A stretch of DNA of 32,500 bases. It comes from Neocallimastix lanati (nom. inval.) (Eukaryota; Neocallimastigomycota; Neocallimastigomycetes; Neocallimastigales; Neocallimastigaceae). The notes beneath the pieces are model-generated. The model saw only the letters and a list, made by a program, of their open reading frames with translations. It made no database searches and was not told the origin of the DNA. The translations under genes were made by a program, and so were the position numbers. The stretch covers positions 220,001 through 252,500 of the forward strand of contig JACVTC010000026.1 in NCBI GenBank assembly GCA_016946835.1. Reading direction: 5' to 3'. Shown piece by piece: positions 23,655-32,500 of the stretch (its first letter is position 1; every line of letters begins with the position of its first letter).

Positions 23655-26600
23655 ATATAATAAAAAACACAAGAATTCTTCATTATAATTTTCCTACATT
23701 TAATAATGTAGTAAATAAAAAATTACCTTCAACTTTCCTTTTATTTGATACATATATTCCAACATCATTTTCAAATAATATAAAAAATATTAAAAATGAT
23801 AATAATAAATTAAAAACTGAATCTATGTTAGATTCAGGCTCCTTCTGTAATTTTATTACAGAAGATTTAGTAAAAACTTTAAACTTGAAAAAATATAATT
23901 TAAAATCAAAAATTTTAGTCAAAGGAATTTCTGGTGATACAACCCAGATAAAGAATTATGTTTGGCTAAAATTTCAAATTAAAATTAATGGAAATAAAAA
24001 AGTTTATTTTAAAAATTTTAAAGAAAAATTTTTAATTTCGAATTGTATTCCAACAAAATTACTTTTTGGAAATCAATTTATGAGGAAGTTTCATATTCAT
24101 TACGATTATAATAAAAACTTCCTATATTCTTATTTAGATTCTCACTTTTATAACAAAATTAATAAAAATGCTAATAAAAATCCACAATATTATTCTTGGT
24201 TTAATTCAGTGATAAAAAGATTTTTAAAAAATTATTTTTTAAAACATAAATTCATAAAAAAATTTAATTATACAAAAAATTCAAAAAATTTCAAAAATTT
24301 TAATCAAAATAAATTAAATTTTAAACTTAATAAATATAAAAAATTTCTTCATAAAAAATTTAATTTTTTAACCAATAAAACATTTTTTAAATTAAAAAAC
24401 AATCACCAAAATAAAAAATATAAAATTAATAATAAATTTAACTATAATTATTTAATTTATTCATTTTTAACAAATAAAGAAAATTATGAAGAAGATATTG
24501 AAGATATAAAAATCGAAAATATTCCGCTTCAATATCGAGATTTGGCTGTTGTATTTAGTAAGAAAGAAGCAGATAAACTACCACCACATCGTTTAACTGA
24601 CTGTAAAATAGTTTTAGAAAAGGATGCTTCTCTTCATTATGGACCTATCTACCCATTATCTGAAGAAGAAAATAAAGTTTTAAAAGAATATATAGAAGAA
24701 AATTTAAAGAAGGGATTTATTAGACCTTCTGAATCTCCAGCTGGTTATCCTGTCTTATTTCAAAAAAAGAAAGATGGTTCTTTAAGATTGTGTGTGGATT
24801 ACAAAAAGTTAAACGCTGTTACCATTAGAAATTCATATCCTCTTCCACTTATTAATGATATCATTGAAAAGGTTAAAAGTGCAAAATATTTCACAAAATT
24901 AGATCTAAGATCTGCCTATAACCTAATTCGTATAAAAGAGGGGGATGAATATAAAACAGCTTTTCGAACTAAATATGGTCATTACGAATATCTCGTAATG
25001 CCTTTTGGGTTGAAAAATGCCCCAGCCACTTTCCAATCATTTATTAATTCTGTACTCAGACCTTATTTGGAAAAGAGTGTTATTTTATATTTGGATGATA
25101 TTTTAATTTATTCTGAGGATTTGGAAGAACATCACAAACAAGTAAGAAGTGTATTACAAACTTTAATTAATAATAATTTATACGCAAAATTAGAAAAATG
25201 TGAATTCGATAAAGAAAAAGTTGAATTCCTAGGTTACATTTTATCTGGTGATGGTGTATCTACTGACCCAAAGAAAATTAAATCTATAGAAGAGTGGCCA
25301 ACTCCGAAAAATATTAAAGAAGTACAACGATTTTTAGGCTTATGTAATTACTATAGGAGATTTGTAAAAAATTTTGCAAAAATAGCTAAGCCTCTCCATA
25401 ATTTAACAAGAAAAAATACAAAATTTATTTGGGATACAAATTGTGAAAATTCATTTAAATTATTAAAAAGTAAATTAACTACTTCTCCAGTACTGCATCA
25501 CCCAGATGTAACTAAACCATTCATAGTAGAATGTGATGCAAGTAACTATGCTATAGGTGCTGTTTTATCTCAGAAAGATGAAAATAATAAATTACATCCT
25601 GTTGCTTACTTTTCAAGAAGTTTACAAGGCTCCGAAATAAATTATACCATTACAGAAAAAGAGTTATTAGCTATTAGAGATTCTTTCTTAACTTGGCGAC
25701 ATCTTTTACTTGGTGCAAAACATAAAATTACTGTCTATACTGACCATAGAAATTTAATCTATACTTTAGGAGGAAAAGTTGGTAATCAAAGACAGCATAG
25801 ATGGCACTTATTCTTTCAGGAATATGATTTCCAACTTATATATAGACAAGGAACTAAAAATGGGAAACCAGATAGTCTTTCAAGAAGACCTGACTATATG
25901 AAGAATAACGAAGATATTAAACCAGAAAATATATTAGATATTAAAAATGTAAAAGAAGTTCCCTGTTTTGTAGGAATTATGAGTAATTTACTAGAAAAAA
26001 TTATTGATGCTATTAAAGAAGATGCTACTGCTGAAGATATTAAATTATACTTTAGTGAAAACAATATTAAAAATAATTATGCTTATAAACCATTTAGGAA
26101 AATGGAAAGATTTAAAATAAAAGATAATATTATATTATATAACAATTTAATTTATATTCCTGAATCACTTAGATTAGAAATTTTAGAAAAATATCATGAA
26201 AAACCCACTTCTGGACATCTTGGTATAAGAAGAACTCTAGAACTAATTACAAGAAACTTTTGGTGGCCAAAAATACATGAAGATGTTACAAGTTATGTTA
26301 ATTCTTGTGAATGTTGTGCAAGAAACAAGGTTAATAGACATAGAAAATATGGTCTTTTACAACCTTTAGATACTCCTGATAGACCTTGGAAGTCTATCGA
26401 AATTGATTTTCTATGTGGTCTTCCTTATTCTAAAGGATACACCGTTATTATGGTAGTTGTTGATCGTTTCTCTAAGATGATTCATTTAATTCCGTTTAAA
26501 CAAATACCTGATGCCAAACAAACTGCCAAAGCTTTCATTACAAATATATTTAAACTACACGGATTGCCTTGTGATATGTATACAGATAGAGGATCTCAAT

Positions 26601-27457
26601 TTACAAGTGCTCTTTGGAAAGAAGTAATGGAATATTTAAACATTAAATCAAAAATCGCTACAACTGACCATCATGAAACAGTTGGTCAAGTTGAAAGGTG
26701 TAATTCTTTTATTGAACAATATTTAAGAGCTTACTCAAGATCATATTATCATGATGATTGGATTGAATGGATTCACCTTGCTGAATTTGTTTATAATAAC
26801 TCCATTAATGAATCTACAAAAGAAACACCCTTCTTTATTAATTATGGTTTTCATCCATCTATGGATGAATTTTTCTTATTACCTGATATTGATACTAATA
26901 ATAAAATTATTAAGGACTTAAGCATGAACTTTAATCATATTAAAGATGTTTTATTAAGGTCAAAAGAACTATATAAAATACACGCAGATAAAAAGAGAAT
27001 GCCACCTCCAATATTTAAAGAAAATGATTTAGTTTGGATACAAGCTCCTCCATCACTAAATATCGAAGATAGTTCAAAGTTAGCTCCTTGTAAATATGGA
27101 CCATATAAAGTAATAGATGTTCTGAATAATCATAATTATAAAATAGATATTAAAAGGTCACCTTTTCCAAAACATCATCCTATATTCCATGTTTCGGAGT
27201 TAGAACCTTTTATTCCAACACCTCAAAAGTTTTTAAAAAGAAGAACTCATGATGAATCTGTTAATGATATAATTGAAATCTCAGGATTTAGAACTAATTA
27301 TAAAAAGAATCAATATGAATACAGAATCAGGTATAAATATAGAACTGCTTACAATTGGGTTCCTTCATACGAAGTTGAAAATAACCCCCGAAATCAAAAT
27401 ATTTATTTACAATATTTACAAAATGGAAGAAAACCTATTTCAATAGCTTATAACTAA
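23627..27457 (+). CDS. pol: Pol: protease, reverse transcriptase, RNase H, integrase, chromodomain
   Basis: Read by -1 frameshift from gag, the Pol part is 1276 residues, and Gag-Pol is 1634. An internal ATG lies at 23825; numbers below count from it. Protease has LDSGS (Asp3). Residues about 110-220 are an unusual Lys/Asn/Phe-rich insert. RT has KLDLRSAYN (Asp360), VMPFGLKNAP and YLDD at 422-425. RNase H has Asp571, Glu612 and Asp640. Integrase has the zinc-binding H791, H798, C828, C831, then Asp861, Asp921 and Glu957 with the DD35E spacing. The GPY module is at 1092-1094, and a chromodomain-like segment (about 1147-1198, ending YNWVPSYEVENN) follows, as in chromoviruses that target chromatin. 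No stop or frameshift is seen. A 66-codon region before Met825 positions is open but lacks any ATG, so direct initiation is less likely than frameshifting. Confidence 0.96.
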   Translation, partial: LNNGLQQKSNIIKNTRILHYNFPTFNNVVNKKLPSTFLLFDTYIPTSFSNNIKNIKNDNNKLKTESMLDSGSFCNFITEDLVKTLNLKKYNLKSKILVKGISGDTTQIKNYVWLKFQIKINGNKKVYFKNFKEKFLISNCIPTKLLFGNQFMRKFHIHYDYNKNFLYSYLDSHFYNKINKNANKNPQYYSWFNSVIKRFLKNYFLKHKFIKKFNYTKNSKNFKNFNQNKLNFKLNKYKKFLHKKFNFLTNKTFFKLKNNHQNKKYKINNKFNYNYLIYSFLTNKENYEEDIEDIKIENIPLQYRDLAVVFSKKEADKLPPHRLTDCKIVLEKDASLHYGPIYPLSEEENKVLKEYIEENLKKGFIRPSESPAGYPVLFQKKKDGSLRLCVDYKKLNAVTIRNSYPLPLINDIIEKVKSAKYFTKLDLRSAYNLIRIKEGDEYKTAFRTKYGHYEYLVMPFGLKNAPATFQSFINSVLRPYLEKSVILYLDDILIYSEDLEEHHKQVRSVLQTLINNNLYAKLEKCEFDKEKVEFLGYILSGDGVSTDPKKIKSIEEWPTPKNIKEVQRFLGLCNYYRRFVKNFAKIAKPLHNLTRKNTKFIWDTNCENSFKLLKSKLTTSPVLHHPDVTKPFIVECDASNYAIGAVLSQKDENNKLHPVAYFSRSLQGSEINYTITEKELLAIRDSFLTWRHLLLGAKHKITVYTDHRNLIYTLGGKVGNQRQHRWHLFFQEYDFQLIYRQGTKNGKPDSLSRRPDYMKNNEDIKPENILDIKNVKEVPCFVGIMSNLLEKIIDAIKEDATAEDIKLYFSENNIKNNYAYKPFRKMERFKIKDNIILYNNLIYIPESLRLEILEKYHEKPTSGHLGIRRTLELITRNFWWPKIHEDVTSYVNSCECCARNKVNRHRKYGLLQPLDTPDRPWKSIEIDFLCGLPYSKGYTVIMVVVDRFSKMIHLIPFKQIPDAKQTAKAFITNIFKLHGLPCDMYTDRGSQFTSALWKEVMEYLNIKSKIATTDHHETVGQVERCNSFIEQYLRAYSRSYYHDDWIEWIHLAEFVYNNSINESTKETPFFINYGFHPSMDEFFLLPDIDTNNKIIKDLSMNFNHIKDVLLRSKELYKIHADKKRMPPPIFKENDLVWIQAPPSLNIEDSSKLAPCKYGPYKVIDVLNNHNYKIDIKRSPFPKHHPIFHVSELEPFIPTPQKFLKRRTHDESVNDIIEISGFRTNYKKNQYEYRIRYKYRTAYNWVPSYEVENNPRNQNIYLQYLQNGRKPISIAYN

Positions 27458-27475
27458 AATGATAATAATAATATT

Positions 27476-27553
<78 letters not shown>

Positions 27554-28094
27554 GAAATTTTATTTTTTATTATTATTAATTCGTTTTTAAATTTTATTTT
27601 ATTATTATCAATTTTTCAGTCAAATTTCAATTTCAAAATTTCGAAATTTTCAAAATTTTCAAAATTCAAAAACATAGCTATGTTACACTTACAACTATCA
27701 ATTTATAATCAAATTTTATTCATAAATTCATTAATTATTATAATTTTCAATTTTTTTAAAGTTAATGCATAAAATTAAAAAGTTAATTGAAATTAAAATT
27801 TCAAAATTTCAATTTCAAAAATTTTTAATCAAAAACATTTAAAAATGGTACCATCATATTCTTAAACATCAATTTTTATAACAAAATTTTAATTTTATTA
27901 AATTTTAGAAATTTCAAAATTTCAATGAAATGGTCACTTATAAAGGGTTTCCTTTTAAAATTTAAAAGGACTCAAGTGGCCTTCCTCCTTTATAAATTAA
28001 AAAAATTTTAATTTAAGAAATTTCAAAAAATTTTTAACAAAAAATTTAGTCCTCCTTATCGTTACACAAAAATCGTCTTGAATCCGATTTTTAT
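27458..28094. other. 3' non-coding region of the element
   Basis: Begins with a run of 70 A (27481-27550), followed by many AAATTTC / GAAATTTT motifs on both strands. A 21-nt near-perfect palindrome lies at 27950-27970 (TCCTTTTAAA, one base, TTTAAAAGGA). A 73-codon hydrophobic frame at 27551-27772 has no recognisable domain and is not taken as a gene. No env-like reading frame is present. Confidence 0.7.
27481..27550. repeat. Poly(A) tract of 70 inside the element
   Basis: Seventy consecutive A directly after the pol stop region and well before the 3' LTR. It is the longest homopolymer in the window and lies in an otherwise intact element. Confidence 0.92.
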
Positions 28095-28101
28095 AGGAGG
28101 G
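28095..28101 (+). other. Polypurine tract of the chromovirus
   Basis: AGGAGGG, the most purine-G-rich string of the 3' region, lies three bases (CAT) before the LTR start at 28105. This is the expected position of the plus-strand primer. Confidence 0.7.
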
Positions 28102-28104
28102 CAT

Positions 28105-28793
28105 TGTTGAAATTATAACTGAATTGAAATCTCAATTTCAGTTATTCACATTTCAATATACATTTAATTAATAATTAATATAAACTCTTATTTAGTATTT
28201 AAAGAATTATCTTAGGCCTAATAATTCTGAAAATATTAATAAATAAGATTTATATTAATAATTTCAATTATTTACATATGACGTCACATGTATTTATTTA
28301 TATTATGTTTATATATATGTTTATATCATATATATTAATTACTATTTTTAATTATTCAAATTAATTATACAAATTAAATTTATTTAATTATATTAAATAT
28401 TTTAAACATATCGATATTGTTATTATTTTAATATTTTATTAATATTCATTTTACTATATTATTATTATCTTATAATTAAATACTATTATTATGTAACTTA
28501 CAAAGTATAAAAGAAAGATGTAAAAATCTATCTTTTATGTTCTTTGTAAGGTTATTGTATTTACAATAATTATATACTAATAATTCAATAAATAAATATT
28601 TTCATAAATCCTTCAAAGAAATTATTATTTAAAATATTCTTAGATATTAAGTGTTTAAATAACTTAACTATTTATCTTATATTATTTTTATATTATTATT
28701 AATTAATTATTGTTGGATTATTGATATATAATTCAACATATTAACCTAGTAACGTTATTAATCATAAAACTATTTTATATCTTAATTTTAACA
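28105..28793 (+). repeat. 3' LTR, 689 bp
   Basis: The same length and, as read, the same sequence as 21831-22519, including the CRE at 28279-28286 and the TATA box at 28506. It ends TTAACA and is followed by the target duplication TTTCA. Confidence 0.95.
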
Positions 28794-28811
28794 TTTCATT
28801 GTTGTTGTTAA

Positions 28812-28841
28812 TAATAATAGTAATTATTATTACTATTATTA
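28812..28841. repeat. Inverted repeat, 12-bp arms, at the left edge of the GC-rich island
   Basis: TAATAATAGTAA (28812-28823) and its reverse complement (28830-28841) flank a 6-nt spacer, directly before the first GC-rich bases (CGCC) of the island. Confidence 0.6.
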
Positions 28842-29402
28842 CGCCGTTCCAGGTTTTATCCTGGCTGTTAAGGCGTAAGCTTTGAGAGCATAAGGTTCCT
28901 GGTTCGACCCCTCCCTATGCCTATAGCGTTTTTTCCACTGGTTTTTCGTTATTAGGTGGTTTGGGTTTTTCAGGTAAGTATTATACCCATTTGATACCCC
29001 CTATATCTCTAATTCAACTTTCATCGATTTACACTTCTTGCAGGCCTGAGAGGGTTGAGTGTGTATGGCAAAGTTTCTTAAGAGGAGATACCCAACATAT
29101 GGTGACATATGAAAATTTACTTATCCTTACTTATAGGTATGTTATGGAGCGGTTGTCACGTGATCCCGGAGATTGTGGCTGCAAGACCCAATTGTAAGAT
29201 TATCGTACAATGACAAGCAGTAATTATACTTGGGTAAGGAGCGCCAATGCAGAGTAACTGTAAGGCAGTCCAGCAGGGACGGGACCACCTACTAAAGTAG
29301 GAAGTTAGATAAGGGCTCTAGTTATAAACCATTGTGTGTCTACAAGATGTACAGCTGGGGAGAAATCCTGCTACGGTCGTTAAAAAAAAAAAAAAAAAAA
29401 AA
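28842..29402 (+). mobile_element. Probable SINE: pol III-like boxes, structured RNA, A tail
   Basis: About 560 bp of much higher GC content than anything else nearby, ending in 21 A (29382-29402). The head has a good pol III B box, GGTTCGACCCC (28901-28911), and a weak A box, TGGCTGTTAAGG (28862-28873), 27 nt apart, as in tRNA-derived SINEs. It folds: ACGCC/GGCGT (28841-45 with 28872-76) encloses CCAGG/CCTGG (28849-53 with 28860-64), and GCATAAGG/CCCTATGC (28888-95 with 28913-20) encloses the B box. Further hairpins (CCTAC/GTAGG near 29289) lie in the body. A tRNA cloverleaf does not form, so it is not a functional tRNA. A 78-codon frame at 28961-29197 is probably incidental. A perfect-looking intron (28974-29043) complicates the picture. 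Alternatives are a spliced structured ncRNA or a LINE end. Confidence 0.55.
28974..29043 (+). other. Intron-like segment inside the island
   Basis: CAG|GTAAGTATT at the left, CTAAT branch-like motif at 29009-29013 about 30 nt before the acceptor, a pyrimidine-rich stretch and TTCTTGCAG|GCC at the right, 70 nt in all. It matches textbook splice consensus better than the introns of the three genes in this window. Confidence 0.4.
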
Positions 29403-30505
<1,103 letters not shown>

Positions 30506-31557
30506 ATGTCATCAAATAAAGATAAAGACGTTAGTATATATTTTATTATCAAGTCGTCAAAAATGTTTACTTCAATAAGGAAAATATTTCTAAATAAATA
30601 TATATATATATATATAATAATAAATTTTGCTTATATATATATATTTATATAATGAATGAATGATGGATATAAAACTTTTTTTTTTGGTGAAATAACGAAA
30701 CTATTTTATCAAACAAAAACAAATTCTGTACCTAAACATATTATCTATTCACAACAATTTACCATTGTAAACATATTTATATATTAAAAGTATCAAGAGA
30801 AAGAACAAAAAGTAATAGCTTTTATTGAATCAACAATTGGTGAACAACTTACTATCAATGATAATTTACAACGGACATTAAGAAGTGGCGTAATTTTATG
30901 CAGGTATAATTTTATATAAATAGATATGTTTCGTTTGTATGTTTTTGTTTGTTTTCGTTATCTATTATTATTACTATTATTAAATTTGTTTCATCGAGAA
31001 ATTGTAAACCATAATAAAAGAATGGATGACATACATATGATTAATAAGAATATTATATACGTAGAAGAATAAAATAATAATAATAATAATAATAATAATT
31101 TTTTTATCATTATTATTAATGCTTTTTAAATTAATAAATTATAAATTAAAATACTAAAATAAAAGAATGATACAAAAAATTAAACCTGAACTTATGCCTA
31201 GAATAAGTGCTAGACCACTTCCATTTCTTCAAGTATATTGAAAATAATATATGTTAATATATGTATCTATGAATAAATTTTTTTTAATTGTTATCTTCTA
31301 CTAATCTGAATCATTTTATTATTTATATGAATATACTATTAAATTTTTAAAATAATCAATAATATTTTGAATATTAAAAAAAAAAAAATAATAATAATAA
31401 TAATAATAATAAAAAGATGGAGAATATTCATAATTTCCTTAATGCTGTTAAAGAATTAGGCGTAAAACCGGTCAATTTATTCCAAACTGCAGAATTATAT
31501 GAAGGAACAAATATGAAGAAAGTAATATTCAAATATTCATCAGTAATAAATATAATA

Positions 31558-31588
<31 letters not shown>

Positions 31589-32045
31589 TAGTTGTGATAG
31601 CATAGATAATTTATAACATTATTACTCACTATTATAGTAATGGATATAAGAATCATTTATTATAATAGCAAAACTTTAATATAATATAAAATTATTAATT
31701 TATTTGTCATTGCTATTATAATTGTTTATATAAATATTTTAATATATATATATATATATATTATCATTATCATAAAGGTTATTCATACATTAATTTCATT
31801 TGAAAAAGTTTTGAAAGGTGAAGATGATGAACCTTTTAATGATGAAAGATCAACGGATTCAGAAAGTTCAAACAATAATAAAAAGGGTTCAAATGGAGAA
31901 AAAGATAATAAAAGTAAGCATCAATCAACAATAGAAATTTTCGAACAATCACATAGAAATTCTCAAGGAAGTGGAAAATCACCTTCCTCGGCTCAAGACC
32001 AAGAAGTTGAACAATATGTAATTAAATATTTAGCATGCTTTATAT

Positions 32046-32112
<67 letters not shown>

Positions 32113-32347
32113 CCTAAATAATCTTTTTGTTTTTTAATTTTATAAATTATATAAAAAAAATTAATGATAATTTTAATATCAATAACAATTATCGATATAA
32201 TATCATTTATTAATAAATAAAAATTACAAAAAAAAAATAAATAAATGAATAAATAAATAATAATGAATAAATAAAAAATATATATGTATATATAAAAAAG
32301 CAATTGGGAAATGACATTGGAAGAGGTCAATTTGGATGTGTATATAG
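30506..32347 (+). CDS. Calponin-homology domain fused to a protein kinase (3' end outside window)
   Basis: Six exons join in phase: 30506-30529, 30791-30903, 31166-31232, 31417-31521, 31778-32017 and 32301-32347, which continues past the window. Introns are GT-AG (the first donor is GTTAGT; acceptors end AAG). Residues about 10-120 form a calponin-homology (CH) domain: QKVIAFIESTIGEQL, LRSGVILCRMIQKIKP, PFLQMENIHNFLNAVKELGV, LFQTAELYEGTNMKKVIHTL. This is the single-CH, transgelin/calponin type. Residues about 121-183 are an acidic, Ser/Asn-rich linker. The last exon reads QLGNDIGRGQFGCVYR, the kinase glycine-rich loop (G190-R-G-Q-F-G195, V197). Its context resembles Ser/Thr kinases of the MAP3K/Cdc7-SepH sort, but the rest of the kinase is out of the window. 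CH domains bind actin or signalling partners, so cytoskeletal placement of the kinase is a reasonable inference. Confidence 0.82.
32047..32102. repeat. Poly(A)34 followed by (TA)n in intron 5 of the CH-kinase gene
   Basis: A run of 34 A (32047-32080) followed by TA repeats, inside the intron 32018-32300. It also generates spurious Lys- and Ile/Tyr-rich frames on both strands. Confidence 0.85.
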
Positions 32348-32500
32348 GTAACTTATTATATTCAATATATTTAAAATAATAATAAAAAAAAAGGATGTGA
32401 ATAAAAATAAAAAAAAAAAAAGATGTGAATAAAAATAAGAATAATATATTAATTTTAATTTTAATTTCAATATTATTTATAAAAATTAAAAAAAAAAAAT

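Larger units (their letters stand above)
21831..28793 (+). mobile_element. Complete Ty3/gypsy chromovirus, probably self-priming (Tf1/sushi-like)
   Basis: A 6963-bp element bounded by two 689-bp LTRs (TGTTGA...TTAACA) and the 5-bp duplication TTTCA. Internal order: self-complementary primer site at the LTR edge, gag (22554-23630), -1 frameshift signal (23621-23654), pro-RT-RNaseH-integrase-chromodomain (to 27457), A-rich and AAATTTC-rich 3' region (27458-28094), polypurine AGGAGGG, LTR. RT-RNaseH-IN order and the GPY module place it in Ty3/gypsy, and the C-terminal chromodomain-like segment in the chromoviruses. All catalytic residues that I can check are present and neither frame is broken. 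Read by eye, the LTRs are the same length with no difference noticed, which points to a recent insertion. Its codon use and A/T content match the host. Confidence 0.95.
21826..28798. other. 5-bp target-site duplication TTTCA flanking the LTR element
   Basis: TTTCA at 21826-21830 directly precedes the TGTTGA start of the left LTR, and TTTCA at 28794-28798 directly follows the TTTTAACA end of the right LTR. Five bases is the usual duplication for Ty3/gypsy integrases. This fixes both element ends exactly. Confidence 0.93.

Noticed and set aside
23825-23827. The internal ATG as the real start of Pol
   Set aside because: It begins directly at the protease active site (MLDSG) and would leave out the normal protease N terminus. 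The -1 frame is open back to the slippery heptamer, so frameshifting explains the layout better.
27551-27772. Possible env-like or accessory frame between pol and the 3' LTR
   Set aside because: It begins with TTG after an A70 tract, is only 73 codons, and its hydrophobicity follows from A/T-rich sequence. No signal peptide, fusion motif or Cys pattern.
28855-28926. tRNA gene around the B box in the GC-rich island
   Set aside because: With the A and B boxes placed at tRNA positions, the acceptor and T stems do not pair, so a cloverleaf cannot form.
28961-29197. 78-codon frame in the GC-rich island as a protein gene
   Set aside because: It crosses the intron-like segment, has no recognisable domain, and the region shows RNA-like folding and an A tail.
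32040-32330. Reverse-strand frame of 96 codons at the window end
   Set aside because: It is the complement of A34, (TA)n and AT-rich intron sequence of the CH-kinase gene.

Overview
The window is extremely AT-rich nuclear DNA from a eukaryote. It has long A/T homopolymers, (TTA)n, (TTTTA)n and (ATTT)n arrays, Asn/Lys-rich proteins, and short genes split by AT-rich GT-AG introns. This look, together with a chromodomain Ty3/gypsy element, a LINE remnant, a fungal-type Sds3/BRMS1-family gene and a ZIP transporter, best fits an early-diverging fungus, most likely an anaerobic gut fungus (Neocallimastigomycota). A dictyostelid or a glomeromycotan is not formally excluded. The assignment is inference from composition and gene content.

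Layout. 1-1100: a copy of a dispersed minisatellite motif, then a decayed LINE reverse transcriptase. 1445-6987: intergenic AT-rich DNA with a minisatellite/(TTTTA)n block near 4841-5210 and an (ATTT)n block near 5836-5968. 6988-8159: a two-exon ZIP-family metal transporter. 8160-12289: intergenic. 12290-14548: a 5'-truncated, decayed Ty1/copia element with a probable 3' LTR. 15641-16859 and 17269-19983: a Lys/Asn/Thr/Ser-rich disordered coding region followed by a seven-exon Sds3-like gene (Rpd3L histone-deacetylase complex family). A phase-compatible alternative splice would join them into one 861-residue protein. 21831-28793: a complete Ty3/gypsy chromovirus with two 689-bp LTRs that look identical and a 5-bp target duplication. 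28842-29402: an unusually GC-rich, structured, A-tailed island with pol III-like boxes, probably a SINE. 30506 to the window end: the 5' part of a gene fusing a calponin-homology domain to a protein kinase.

The most interesting system is the chromovirus. Three sequence features fit together. (a) The bases just after the 5' LTR are perfectly complementary over 13 nt to a segment inside the LTR, placed about 40 bp after a TATA box. This is the Tf1/sushi-type self-priming arrangement rather than tRNA priming. (b) gag and pol are joined by a canonical A AAA AAC slippery heptamer at the gag stop, followed after 7 nt by an 8-bp hairpin, and the -1 frame is open only from that point through protease, RT, RNase H, integrase and chromodomain. 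(c) The U3 carries a perfect TGACGTCA (CRE/ATF) site, and the TATA box sits inside an imperfect palindrome. Gag lacks a CCHC knuckle and Pol has a Lys/Asn/Phe-rich insert between protease and RT. The element appears intact and young.

The host genes (ZIP transporter, Sds3-like, CH-kinase) look unrelated to each other. They are separated by kilobases of repeat-rich DNA that serves as a landing ground for three retroelement classes and a probable SINE.
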